A stretch of 64,000 nucleotides of DNA from Scilla litardierei (Eukaryota; Streptophyta; Magnoliopsida; Asparagales; Asparagaceae), in contig CM061141.1 of the NCBI GenBank assembly GCA_030789695.1, positions 193,265,689 to 193,329,688 of the forward strand, given 5' to 3'. This document shows positions 53,245 to 64,000 of the stretch, piece by piece. The notes under the pieces were generated by a model. That model was not told the origin of the DNA. It saw only the letters and a list, made by a program, of their open reading frames with translations, and did no database searches. The position numbers and the translations under genes were made by a program. Position 1 is the stretch's first letter; each line of letters opens with the position of its first letter.

Positions 53245-56100
53245 TGTCACGAACCGCTTCCCAAATGCGGAAAGCGAGGCGTGAAAAGTCCGCTCAGACT
53301 TGAAGCTGTGAGGCTACAGTCTGTAAAGCGTCTAGTATAATAATATAATGTTATTATATTATAATATTATATTATGGTAAAGGTCCTTGCAATTACGAAA
53401 CAGAACAAAAATAATAATAAAAGAAGAGAGATAAATAATGTTATTCCAATCTCAGAATGTCCACAAATAATGTTCAAACATCTTAGAAAAGCCACCAGGC
53501 ATAAAAGCGTCTAAAAAGGCCCCAAGCATGGCCAACAGAAATAAGAGTACAGAAAGGGAAAGGCGCCACGCACCGACAACCTAACAAGAACTAAACAGAA
53601 AGCAACACAGAAAGAAGTCTCTACGACTGGTCGTCGGTGTCCTTGAACTCCACGTCAACAGTGGACCCAGACTCAACGTCAGCAAACACCTCATCCTCAG
53701 TAACGGGCTCTGGCTCAGCAACTAACATGCGACACCCAAAAGAGACGAGGGCGCATGTCAGCAAAGTCTACAAGAGACTTTGTGCAAGGAAACTAAAAGA
53801 AAGGGAAACAACCTAGCAGTTCTAAAATATGCGATGACACTGCAGTTTAAGGCATGGATGCAACAAGTATGACAAGGAAAGGGTAACAAAGCTACTAAAA
53901 CATTCACACGGATTTACAAGACAAGTAAGCACGTCGTGCACAGAGTTTATGCCCTTTGGCTGGATCGGCTGTATGGGCCAACTCCTATGCTTAAGTGATC
54001 ACTTAACCCTACCCCTCCACGTGTAATCGGGCATTGGCTTTTAACCAACACATGTAGCCCGCTTCTGGTTCACGAGCCAGGAAGTGTACTTGGCATAGGA
54101 TTGTGCCTGTAACGCAGGTGCCTAGCCTCAACAAGGAAGTACAAGTAGCGTGTGCTACGAAAGCAACATTTAAGCATGGAATGACATGTTAGGATGCATG
54201 GCATGGCAAGAGTACAAATAAAGTGCGTACAGATATAGAAAATAAACGTGACATGCAAAATGTATGAATTGAATGGCAGAGTACAAATAAAGTACGTACA
54301 GATATAGAAATTAAACGTGACAGGCAAAATGTATGAATGGCATGGCAGGGTGTCAGATCTAGCTTCGTTGTCAAGCTAGATCTTGAAGTTGTGTCTAGGC
54401 GACTATCATTTCGTCGCCTAGTCTCTTTTACGCTAAAAACGAGGGATAGCCTAAAACATGGCCTAAATACAAGTTGGCAAGTTTCACTTGCCTGCAATCA
54501 GCTGTTTTGGAAACACCGTTCAATCAGTCCAATCTACCTATGTGCTCGGATTCACCAACCTACAGTCCCAGATTAGATTATCTCCATTAGTGATTTACTA
54601 AGCACTTTAAATACTGATTTTAATCTTGATTAGCATGCATTGGTTGGGGGTCCTAAGAGATCAGAAAAGTACCCTTGCACGATGCGAGAGCTTCACTGAC
54701 GTCGGGTAGCGACGTCAGGGGTTGCAATAAAGATAGCGCTCCTGATTCCGATCCAAAATATAATCCACGATCGCCAATCCTTGAACAGCGACGAAATCAG
54801 CGAAGAGCATCCCAATCAGCGAGCAAGGTGAACGGTTGAAGATCTACGGCTCTCGAGAATTCGTAACAACGAACGGGGACGAAGGGGTCAGCTTACACGA
54901 AGACTACGATGTTGAGCGGCGTAGGGACTGATCGTGACGTCGAGGAACACCTCTAGGCGAGGTAGGAGCTACCGGAATGATCCAACAGTGAGAGAGTACA
55001 ATGAGAGGCGTAACGACACGTAGAGACGTCTTAGAACACAAAACAATGATAACTCGCTGTTTTGAGGCTTGGACGACCTGCGTGGGCTGCCGTCGGTAGC
55101 GCACAGGTTAGTGGGGCGACTCACGGCGGTCAAGGGTTCCGGGCGGCGGCTGCAAGCGGCGGCTGCAAGCGGCGGCTGCGGTAGTGACAGGCGCTGCTGC
55201 TGCTGCGTGCTGCTGCTGGCGATGCACCGGGCGGCTGTGGCGCTCGGGGGACGCCGGCGAAGGGTCCGGCGGCTGCTGCAGTCGGGGTTCGATCGGGGGA
55301 AGCCCGGCGATGGGTGGAAGAGGCCGGAGGCACGAAGTCGGGGCGCGGGCTAGGGGAGAGCTGCTGCGAAAATGAATGGGGCGGCGGCTCTTTGTGTTTG
55401 GCTGGGAGAAAAATATACAACCCTAAGTTGCTTTAATAACAGGATAGGGTATGGCAACATCACGTGGGGGAGAGTGTCCTAGGTCTAGGTTAGCTGGGAT
55501 TAGGGTTTTTTTATAATTGTGATGAGTTGTGTGCGTGTGCAGCATGTGAAGGGAATGCTATAGGTTTTAAGGTTGTCTATTTTTACTTTCAAACAAAAGT
55601 CTATCTCTCCACCAAGGGGTGTGTGTGGCCAGGTAAAAGTGCGGTTAGAATTTAGATGTGATTAGGATCATTAAAAAATTAATAATTAGGGGCTACACTC
55701 GTATAAAACTTAGGGTTAAAAAAATAATAGATTGGGAAACAGTAGTGAAAGTGGTCAAACGGAGCCCGAAAATTATGAGAAAAATACTGGGGCGACCGTG
55801 CTGAAGAGAGAAACAAAACTAAGGTGTTCGGTCACGGTTACGGCGATGGGAAACGAAACTAAAAATAACAAGGTCCCACGACAAAAGTGAAAGTCGCGAC
55901 GCCTCTGCAAACAAAGTCAAATTGTGGGGGAACGACCCGTGAAATGACGTTCCAAAATAATTTCACAATTTAATACTCTTTAAGAGGGTCACACTGCATA
56001 TCACACCAAAGGGATCGGATACAAGAAGGGTCTAAAATAAATACGTGCACGAACAAGACTACGTGCACGAAAAGCATACGATTGAAAACAGTCCGTGACA
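53245..56100 (-). repeat. 3' LTR of G3, carries the CACTA empty site
   Basis: Matches the two halves of the G1 LTR. At 54726-54738 it reads AATAAAGATAGCG, the pre-insertion form of the CACTA target. Confidence 0.9.
53337..53375. repeat. AT-only palindromic insertion in the G3 LTR
   Basis: Where G1 reads GGTATAACCAAGTAAAGG, G3 has about 30 extra bases composed of TAATATAAT/ATTATATTA words that can fold on themselves. Confidence 0.75.
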
Positions 56101-56141
56101 TCCTACCCACATTATGAATGATTCCACCCTCGGAAGCAGCA

Positions 56142-57386
56142 TCAACTACTGCTCGAAAATAAGTGCGGGAATCTCTCTTTCATATCATCCTCACGCTCCC
56201 AGGTGGACTCCCCAGGGGAACCATGATGCCACTGCAATCTAACTAAGTCGACTGTATTATTCCTCAGCTGCTTCTGCCGTTGATCCAGAATCTCAACTGG
56301 CTGCTGATCATAAGTCAGATCCGGACGAACCGTGATCTCTGAGAAATCCACAGCATAGGACGGATCACTGACGTATCGACGTAACTGAGATACGTGAAAC
56401 ACGTCGTGAACTTCCTCCAGTAACGGCGGTAAAGCCAAGCAGTAAGCCACCGCTCCAACTCTCTCCAGGACGTCAAAAGGCCCGATGTACCTTGGACTCA
56501 GCTTGCCTCTCATCGAATAACTCCCCGATTCGGAGAGATCTTAAGAAAGACGTGATCTCCTGGCTGAAACTCCAACGGCCTCCGTTTAGCATCTACCCAA
56601 TGCTTGAAACGATCCTGCACGATCCTCAGCTTCTCCCGGATGTTCCTCACAACATCCACTGCCTCCACGATCATCTCAAGCCCTAACAGCTCACTGTCTC
56701 CAATGTCATCCCAGCTCAGTGGCGATCGACATTTCTTCCCATTTAGCGTGGCAAATGGCGCCATGCCAATACTCGCCTGGTAGCTGTTATTGTAGGCAAA
56801 CTCCACATGATGGAGATGATCCTCCCAAGATCCCTTGAAGTCTAACATGCACGCTCACAGCATGTCCTACAAAATCTGAATCGTCCTCTCGGACTGGCCA
56901 TCCGTCTGCGGGTGGTACCCCGTACTGAAACTCATACTCATACCCAGACTCTTCTGCAGACTCTGCCAAAACTGAGATGTGAATCTCGTGTCTCTATCCG
57001 ACACGATACTCACGGAGACTCCATGAAGTCACACGATCTCCTGCAGGATTCACGTTACATCACTATCTAAACTAGGAAAAGGAAATAAAAACGGAGAGTA
57101 AAAGAATTTACCTACATATATATTTTCTCTAGCGTCTCAGTAGACTGTCCCACTCGGAAGGGAATAAAGTGCGCAGATTTGGTCAATCGGTCTACGATCA
57201 CCCAAATCGTGTCATTTTGCTTCAGACTCCGAGGTAGTCCAGTCACGAAATCCATAGTGATGTGTTGCCACTTCCACTCCGGAATCGAAAGCGGTTGTAG
57301 CAAACCAGCCGTACGCTGATGTTCCGCCTTAACTTGTTGATATACCAAACACTTGGCTAGGCTCCGAGCCACACTCCGATTCAAGC
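56142..57386 (-). pseudogene. Integrase and tail of G3
   Basis: From the A3 insertion leftwards: ARSLAKCLVYQQVKAEHQRT (zinc domain with C-to-Y change), WKWQHITMDFVTGLPRSLKQ, a putative intron (57041-57111), a stop-bearing EIV(stop)LHGV, the core up to about 56860, then [54 protein letters not shown] and the chromodomain-like TWEREDDMKERFPHLF. Several stops and frameshifts. Confidence 0.85.
57041..57111 (-). other. Putative 71-bp intron inside the G3 integrase
   Basis: Minus strand: ATATATATGTAG|GTAAATTC...ATCCTGCAG|GAGATCGTG. Same position and phase as in G2, with most of the interior conserved (CTCTCCGTTTT, TCCTTTTCCTAG, TTTAGATAGTGATGTAACGT). Confidence 0.72.
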
Positions 57387-59202
57387 TGGTCGGTCCCGAG
57401 TATACACCCAAAGAACGGTTGTAGTTTTACCGCAAGCGCACGGTATAGCGGCAAGCGGGTATCGAACACAGGGAGGACGAATGACTGTGCTTGCTCCGAA
57501 TCGACCTGGCTAATTAAGAGAGAGAAAATTGCCTTGGGCGATCCTGTCACAATCGTCAGACAAAGTGTGCAAATATCAAATCAAATAAAGAACGTCTAGG
57601 GAATGGGGAATCCCCGCTACTCACCGTATCTCATAAATGTGGTTCATCGGTATCAAAATTGCTAGATTAGGATTTTGGATGAACTAGTTGCAACTGAATG
57701 TAGAACCAAGCTCACGCTCTCGCGCTGTTGCCGGTCTATAGCTATCCTAGGGTCGGGTCCAATCTCTTGCAAACCCTACCCTAGGGAAACTAGCATTAGG
57801 ATCAACATCATCGTCCAATCGTGCACCGAGCCCAATCTCTTGCAAACTCGGTCCACGATCTAGATTAGGATAGTTCCTACACGTCCAATCTCTTGCAAAC
57901 GAGTATCGGCATGGAATTGCAATCGAAAATCCTAGTATCGGTCCAATCTCTTGCAAACCGATATTTCAAAAATCCGATTCCAACCCAATTCGGATTTCTA
58001 GGGCTTCCTATCAAATTGGGATCCAATCTCTTGCAAATCCCAATTGATATGAAAACCTAGCAATCCGTAGTAAATCGATCCCAATCTAATCCCTAATAAC
58101 AATTCTAGCTCAATTTCTATCAATTCATCACAATTACGAAATCGTGCTTGTAGTGTTCATCCCCACGCCCCAAGACGTGGAGACTACTCACAAATCATAG
58201 CAAGATCACAAAAACAATAGTTGAAATAAGCAATGAAATTCATCTCAACAATGATATAAACAATAAAAACAGAATTTTTAAGGAAAAGAGATGCAAACCA
58301 ATGTAGTTCTTCAATTAATCCAACAAAAATCCAATATTTGCTTCTTTTCCAATCACAAGAATAAAGCTAAAAACTAATCTAAAAAGCTGTAAAAATTCTA
58401 AGAGGGAGCTCTCAAAACTAGGGTAAAAACAGGGCTTAAATAGCCCCAAAAATCGTCCAAAAATCGTGACCAAAATACCCCTGCACAGCCTGTTTTCCGC
58501 AGTTTTCGCTACAGGCAGCGCATCGCACTCGGCCGAGTGACAAAATTCGCTCGGCCGAGTGAAAAGCCTGTAATTTTCCAGTAAGTCGGGGCTTTCAGGG
58601 GTCTTCACTTCGGAGGCGGCTCGGCCGAGTGAGTTGTTGTCACTCGGCCGATGACTTCACTGCACTCGGGCGGACGTGATTTACCACTCGGCCGAGTGGG
58701 TCTTCTGAAGTTCAGGCAGCCGAAAAACAGAAACTTCGATGCTTTGGAAGGGCTTCGTCTGGGCGCCACTTGGGCGGACGCGTTATCGTCACTCGGCCGA
58801 TGTGGTCTTCGGTGCTCGGCCGAGTGCACACACATTTCGTGTCTGAACTGGTCGGCCGAGCAGTGTCTCGCTGGTCGGCCGAGTGGCTCCTCCACTCGGC
58901 CGAGTGGGACACAAAAAATGCCCAATCTGATTGTTTTGGCCTCCTCGTCGCTCCTGTGACGTTCATTCTTCTTCCGCTCCTCTCCAACAGCAAAATACCC
59001 CTCGGGGAGGTCGTCGGTGACCGTCTAGAGTAAGCGCATCTCGGGATCACTCCAAATCGCGCCAAATCACCTGAAATGCGACAAACACAACAAATCATGA
59101 AAAGCATCGCAAAATCGTCGATATATCGTGAAAAACATGATTTGGGCGATCTAAATGGCATGCAAACATGCGGAAAAAAGGGTGTAAAATAAGGAGTGAT
59201 CA
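57387..59202 (-). repeat. 3' LTR of A3
   Basis: Contains the five stem-loops (loops CCAATCTCTTGCAA at 57759, 57832, 57885, 57943 and 58023) and the CTCGGCCGAG cluster (58526-58907). Ends GGAGTGATCA, followed by the complement of the polypurine tract (AAATCCCCCAAGCTT). Confidence 0.92.
57751..58048 (-). other. Stem-loop array of A3
   Basis: All five 14-nt loops are identical to those of A1 while the stems have changed. The stem nearest 57760 is a 13-bp helix with one mismatch here (A1 has two further mismatches); the stem around 57885 lost one pair and gained another. This supports selection on pairing. Confidence 0.8.
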
Positions 59203-61141
59203 AAATCCCCCAAGCTTGCCTCTTACTCGTCCTCGAGGAAGATAAGTAAAAGGCGAACCCGGTGGATTCGGAAAACGAAAACGGCGAAAAACGAAAAGTG
59301 AAGAACGAAGAAGAATGAAAACGAAATAAAACAAAGAAAAAAGAAAGAAGCAAAGAGGTAGGATGCTAGATCGTTTTCTCAGGACGTGGGTTTCACTTAC
59401 TCATATAGCATGCACTGAATGGAGAATACATGTCAAAGAAATTTATTTTGATATCATAGTATAATAGTGCAAATAGAAATAGAAAACCCACGAACAACGA
59501 TATAATCATGAAAAACGGAATAATTTTTAAAATTAACATCGTCTGAATCATTTAAAGTGGTATACAAATCACAGGTCACACACTTTTCAATTGAACGCTT
59601 TCTATCAGGAGTATAAGAGTATCACACTATAGAATAGAGAGAATAGAAAAGTATGGATTTCATGAAATGAGTGCTAGGCTTAGATTTCTGGATTTCGTAA
59701 AACTAAAAATAATCTCACCGAGTATAGAATATTACTTAGCCTAGGTTGTCGTGCAATGTCAAGTAGTCACTCTCTCACACATCAATGGATCCCCTCCCCC
59801 AAGCTTATCTATAAGCATGGTGGCACAAAAATATTTACATCCCCATTTTTTATACATATAGCTCCAAAAGCAACGAAAAGAAAGAGGAAAGAAAGAAAGT
59901 GAGATGGGATCTTTTATTGAGGATTTTTCCTCTCTCTTTTTTTCTTTTGTTTTTTTTCTGCAATAAGCAATATATACACAACGATCCCAACTCAGAGAGA
60001 GATAATGATATACAAGAATGTTTTTCTCTCTTTTATATTTTTTTTTTGAATAAGAAATTTGGAGCTAGGAATTAATAGTGGGGGAAATGCCATAAAATAG
60101 AATCACTAAGGGGAGATTCACCAATGATTTTAAAAGTAGAGAAATGATGTTCAAGATTTGTGGAGAAAGAAATAAATATAACTCTCGGTTCACTCTATAA
60201 GACATGCACGACAACTTCAGCAGGGTAATCTAATCTACTCAGTTTCGATCACAAAAAAGCTAACTAATCCAGATTTATCATAGCTAACATCATTCAATCA
60301 TCCTGAAGTGAAGTGTACAATTCATGCATATAGAAGTGATATATGAAAAAGAAATCAGTACTCCAGATATAGGCATTCAATGCGTGAATCTTGGTGTGTT
60401 TTCTGTGATGGCATACATATGAATATTCAGACTCAGCTAATAATAAAATTTCATCCATTTTCATGTGGAAAAAGTGTGGGCAACTATTCTAAATGCAAAG
60501 CAAGTCATATCATATGATATCAGAAATAAAATCTAAGACATGACAAATATAGCATGCATATAGAATAAGCTAAATCCAACGTCGTCATCATCACAGAAAA
60601 GTCATCTCTAGCATGAGATGAAAAAGAAATAAAGATAAAGGAAAAATAGAACTATTTACGATGCGGCACACAGAAAAATAAGAAAAACGTGATGCATGGT
60701 AAAATAAAAGAAAAATAGTGAAAAATGAGTGCAAAAGCGGAAAATGGCGTGAAAAACTAAAAATAAAGGTGGCAAATCGAGAAAAGGACGTGAGAACTCA
60801 CTCCCCCAAGCTAAACGGCACAGTGTCCTCAATGTGCAAAGTGGGGCACACGAGAGACAAGAAATGGGAGGGGCAGGTGAGGATGCATGCATGATGAAAA
60901 GAAAAAGGTAAAATAAAGAAATGAAAATATGATGCGGACATGATGCATGCACAGATAGGAGCGATACATAGATATAAGTGTCACCAAAAACTCTCCCTCT
61001 CTCCCAGAATAGATATAAAAAGATGTGATCAAAAAGAGAATACCATAATAAGTGAGGGGAGGGGGGTGGACAAAAGGTGCAACAGGACCCAGCAGAAACG
61101 GGCAGCGCAACTGCAAAAGGGATCGATGGCATCAAGGGTGC
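59203..61141 (-). other. 3' untranslated region of A3
   Basis: Mirror of 16115-18059. The complement of AGCTTGGGGGAG occurs at about 59795-59806 and 60801-60812. No gene. Confidence 0.8.
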
Positions 61142-63295
61142 CTAAGAAGGTGGCGCTGCACCGTCTCCGTCCTGCGGCGGAGGAGGAGGTGGTGGTGGTG
61201 TAGGCTGCTGAGCTGGGGTGGGCGTGGAAGTGGAAGCAGGTCTAGTATGTGTGGAAGTGTGTGTGGGAACCTGCTGGGTGGGTGGGGCTACGCGTGGGAG
61301 ACGCTCCAAGACCTGTGTGAGACAGTAGTGAATCTGAGGGATCAGGTCGAAGCGTCCAGCCATCGCAGAGACGGTGGAGGACAGGGTCCTAAGGTCACCT
61401 CTAAGACCACTCACCGCCAACTCAAGAGCACGTATGCTCTGCAGTACAGTGTCGGGCGGGGGTGGTGCAGAGGGATGCACCGGTCTAGGCTGTGCAGGGC
61501 GAGGCTAGCGTACGCGAGTGGAGTATGTAACGGGCTCAGCGGGGAATGGAACAAAAGGTGCCGTGCCTGCAAATGTGGGCCTGGCCTCAGTGTGAGGCCG
61601 GGACACCGGCTGGTGGGAAGTGGAGGCAGCGGCAGCGAAAGAAGTGTGCAAAGGTGGCAACGAGGCGGCCAGAGAGGTCAGTGGCACAGAAGTGTGGACA
61701 GACGCCGCGACACTCTCGGAGAATACGGCGGAGGTGGAGACATAGGTAACTACCGCTGGGGTGGAAGTGTGCGGGCCAAAAGGTGCAATCCCAGCGGAGA
61801 TCATGCTAGCCATGGTCTCCACGACCGCGGCAAACGAGGGCTCTCCACTCTCAACAAAGGTCGGCGGGCGCTCAGGGAGTGCGGAGCAAAGAGGCTCCAC
61901 GGACAGAGGGCCAGAGGTGGCAGTGGGAGTGGTGGTGACAGCCTCGAAAGTGGTGGTGGAAGTGGAAGTGGGCACAGCAAAAGTACTCTCGACACCGACA
62001 GCGGTGTCAGGAGCACCGGAAGCATCTGAGGGGCCACTGGGTCAACAGGGTCGGCGGCAGGCTCGGCAGGGTGTGCAGCAGGGTCTGCGGGGGCAGCGTG
62101 GGCAGCGTGGGCCTGCTCGGCCTCCTCGGCCTCGAGCACGTAGGCGGCGGGGATGAGAACATCCATCGCAGGGAGCCAGTCGACGTGGGCTGGTGCAATC
62201 TGAGTCCGAGCAGGGCTCGGGAGAATCATGTAGTCGGCACCGTAAGGGCCGTGCAACCAGACCCAGTGACGCTCACCATGCGGACGAAGCATCTTCATCC
62301 GGGCCATAACGTCTATCGACAGAGAAGTGGGGCCCGGGACGCGTCGCAAGTCATCAGGTAGGTCCTCACTGGTCATCATGGTAAGCAAGGTGATCAGACC
62401 GCCACAGCATATCGGTGAGCGAGCGCCCACCGATACAATGATGCGGTCTAAAAACCATGCCGCAATGTCGATCACGACGGTGGGGACAAGCTCGTGTCCA
62501 TCCATAGATAGAGCTCTGGGACGTGTCATCGCATAGAGCATGTAGAGCTCTGGCGTAGACATCGTGCCCGGCTCATATCTGGCCAAAAAGGTGGTCGCCA
62601 TGAGGCGCTGGGCTATGCGGAGGCAGGGGTGGACAATGGCCGAGGCCTTGGCCCTACTAGGGTCAAAGGCGGCGTGGTGGCCCGTAATCCGGGCCCAGAA
62701 GGCACCGGCGTCGAAGGAAGGTGGGGGGATATGGGTGGGGCCGTAACCGCGATCGGTACCGGGGACAGCGGGCCACGAGAAGAATGCTCTCATCATATCA
62801 AGAGTGACCTGGCACTCTCGATCCATGAACCGAAACGAGCATCCCTCGTCAGTCCGGGCGATCGAACTCAAAACCTCAAGTGTCGGGCGGGTAAAAGTAT
62901 CCGCCGACACCTGAAGGAAGTCGTGCCAACCCACGTTGTCGTACAACGTGAGCATCCCCTCTAGTACCCCCAGGCGTCCTAGGTCAGCGAGGTGTGCAAA
63001 CCTGGAGGGTACGATCGAAGACGGTGCGGTGTGCGTCGTCTCGGAACGAAATCCCGAGCGGCCGGACCAGTGGAGCCGGTGGTGGTGGCTGTGGGTCGGC
63101 AGGGAGAGGCTGTGCGGGCTGTGGGTGCACTGCTGGCTGTGCGGGGTGTGCGGGGCCTGCAGGCTGTGCTGGGTGTGCGGGGTGTGCGGGGGATGGTGGA
63201 GGAGAGTCCTCCAACTCGTGGGAGGGGCCGGCATCATCCGACCGCTTCCGCTTGGCGGAAGCTCTCTTCGACCGCGGCCGTGTCCGGGGCGGCAT
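61142..63295 (-). pseudogene. ATHILA-type ORF2 of A3
   Basis: Starts MPPRTRPRSKRASAKRKRSD at 63295. Frameshifts occur at about 63010 (before IVPSRFAHLADLGRLGVLEG) and about 62025, and a stop at 61503-61505 follows YSTRVR; it resumes PSAPPPPDTVLQSIRALELA and ends in polyproline at 61142. High similarity to A1 ORF2 along the whole length supports the start chosen for A1. Non-functional. Confidence 0.88.
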
Positions 63296-63836
63296 ATCGG
63301 CCCCGAGCGCGTGCCGAAAAACGTGAAAAGTGCGGCGTGTGCAAAAAGAATGGAAAGAGTATACCCAAACACGCCGCGAGTGCTAAGCAGTGGAAGCGTG
63401 TGAAGTCCGTGCCTCCACGAAGTCCAAAACAGCCCGTAGAACCTCCCCTGAGCTCCCCTAAGCTCCAAAAAACAACCTGCACATGAAAAAGCGATATCAG
63501 CGAGTAATAATCAAAATGTATGGAGCAATAGGGGTATAATGGATAAATATAGAAATTGATTTGGGTTAGGGGGGAGTTTAGCACATGGATCCTCAAGAAA
63601 TACACGAAAAGAGGAGAAAACGGCGAAAACAGGGGTACCGGAGGTGATCGGACGGGCGGCCGCCGGCGGCGACTCGGGCGAGGCGTCGGCGGTGCTCGGC
63701 CGGCAGTGGCGGGCCGAACGGCGGCGGGGCGGCGATGGTCGGGTGAGCGAGGGGTCAGGCGAAGCGATCGGGCGAGGGAAGTCGAGAGGTCGGGCGGTTT
63801 GGGGTTTTGCGATTTCGAAAACTGTGCCCCCCTCGC

Positions 63837-64000
63837 CCCTTAAATATAAAAAAACTACGACTCGGCCGAGTGACGTGGCACTCGGCCGAGCGTTTACCAA
63901 TGAAAATTTCCTCCCCGCCATCGCTTCGGCCGAGTGGCTTTGCCAGCCTCAGCCGAGTGGAGTAAGTCCATTCGGCCGAGTGACTCAAGCTACTCGGTAT
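63837..64000 (-). promoter_or_regulatory. Internal palindrome cluster plus TATA of A3
   Basis: CTCGGCCGAG copies at 63861-63870 and 63881-63890, with variants to the window edge; in the minus direction TTTATATTTAAGG (63838-63850) follows, then ORF2. Corresponds to 13230-13378 of A1. Confidence 0.75.

Larger units (their letters stand above)
53245..57386 (-). mobile_element. Element G3: G-family retrotransposon, 3' LTR and integrase part
   Basis: 3' LTR 53245-56100 (2,856 bp, TGTCACGAAC...CCGTGACA), then polypurine-like complement of TCCTACCCAC, then integrase on the minus strand until A3 interrupts it at 57387. The rest lies beyond the window. LTR sequence is closer to G1 than to G2 (for example GCGATGACACTGCAGTTTAA and the shared region 54200-54700). 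Confidence 0.88.
57387..64000 (-). mobile_element. Element A3: Athila-like, relative of A1, truncated by window edge
   Basis: A 3' LTR (57387-59202, 1,816 bp) is followed on the minus strand by the polypurine tract, the long 3' UTR, a decayed ATHILA-type ORF2 and the palindrome cluster (63860-64000). Layout and sequence match A1 in reverse. Inserted in the integrase gene of G3. The left LTR tip reads TGGTCGGTCC instead of TGATCGCTCC. Confidence 0.92.

Noticed and set aside
61052..62029. 325-codon plus-strand frame rich in Gly, Arg and Ser
   Set aside because: Antisense shadow of the ATHILA-type ORF2 of A3, which explains the codon pattern.
1..64000. tRNA, rRNA or intact host genes
   Set aside because: None seen. 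tRNA-like matches are the primer-binding sites only.

Overview
This window reads as gene-poor, repeat-rich nuclear DNA of a flowering plant, probably a eudicot and probably pericentromeric or otherwise heterochromatic. Almost every base belongs to a transposable element inserted into another. Evidence for a plant includes Ty3/gypsy polyproteins, ATHILA-type ORFs, a tRNA-Asp-type primer site, a CACTA DNA transposon, and exons of plant genes (Aux/IAA, remorin, PILS, ARGONAUTE). I found no intact host gene.

Nesting, oldest to youngest. Element A2 is an Athila-like, plus-strand element that is the background: end of gag 24714-24960, palindrome/TATA module 25200-25409, ORF2 25832-27289 continuing at 46661-47192, LTR 48818-50480, and again primer site plus gag-protease 50488-53244. 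Element G2 (27290-46655, minus strand, Ty3/gypsy with a decayed gag-pol) sits in A2 ORF2 with duplicated CGTTT. Element H (36469-45646) sits in the 5' LTR of G2 with duplicated CGAAG; it has LTRs related to G but no coding capacity. Related elements G1 (left, 1923-24713) and G3 (right, 53245-57386) bound the A2 segment. G1 is cut at 1922 by the LTR of a minus-strand element with a tRNA-Met-type primer site (1-1922). G3 is cut in its integrase by A3 (57387-64000), a minus-strand relative of A1.

The 5' LTR of G1 holds the most interesting object, an 18.7-kb CACTA transposon (4681-23365). It has matching terminal repeats, hairpin-type subterminal repeats and an AAA target duplication, which is confirmed by an empty site at the same LTR position in G3 (54729-54731). 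It carries no transposase but pieces of at least seven unrelated genes, all on the plus strand: ankyrin protein exon 1, Aux/IAA exon 1, remorin exon 1, PILS exons, a monoacylglycerol-lipase-like piece, an ARGONAUTE PIWI piece and a BED/DUF659 hAT-derived piece. It is thus a Pack-CACTA. A complete Athila-like retrotransposon, A1 (7951-19876, LTRs of 1817 bp each, ATACT duplication), later landed inside it.

The A-type elements encode gag-protease and a separate ATHILA-type ORF; A1 has no reverse transcriptase or integrase. Three structural signals stand out. (1) The LTR of A1/A3 has five consecutive stem-loops with one invariant 14-nt loop and five different stems. (2) A cluster of element-specific palindromes followed by a TATA box occurs in the LTR and again just before ORF2, with a different palindrome in A1/A3 (CTCGGCCGAG) and A2 (ACCGATCGGT). 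(3) The integrase of G2 and G3 is interrupted by a 70-71 bp GT-AG insertion whose removal restores the protein exactly.
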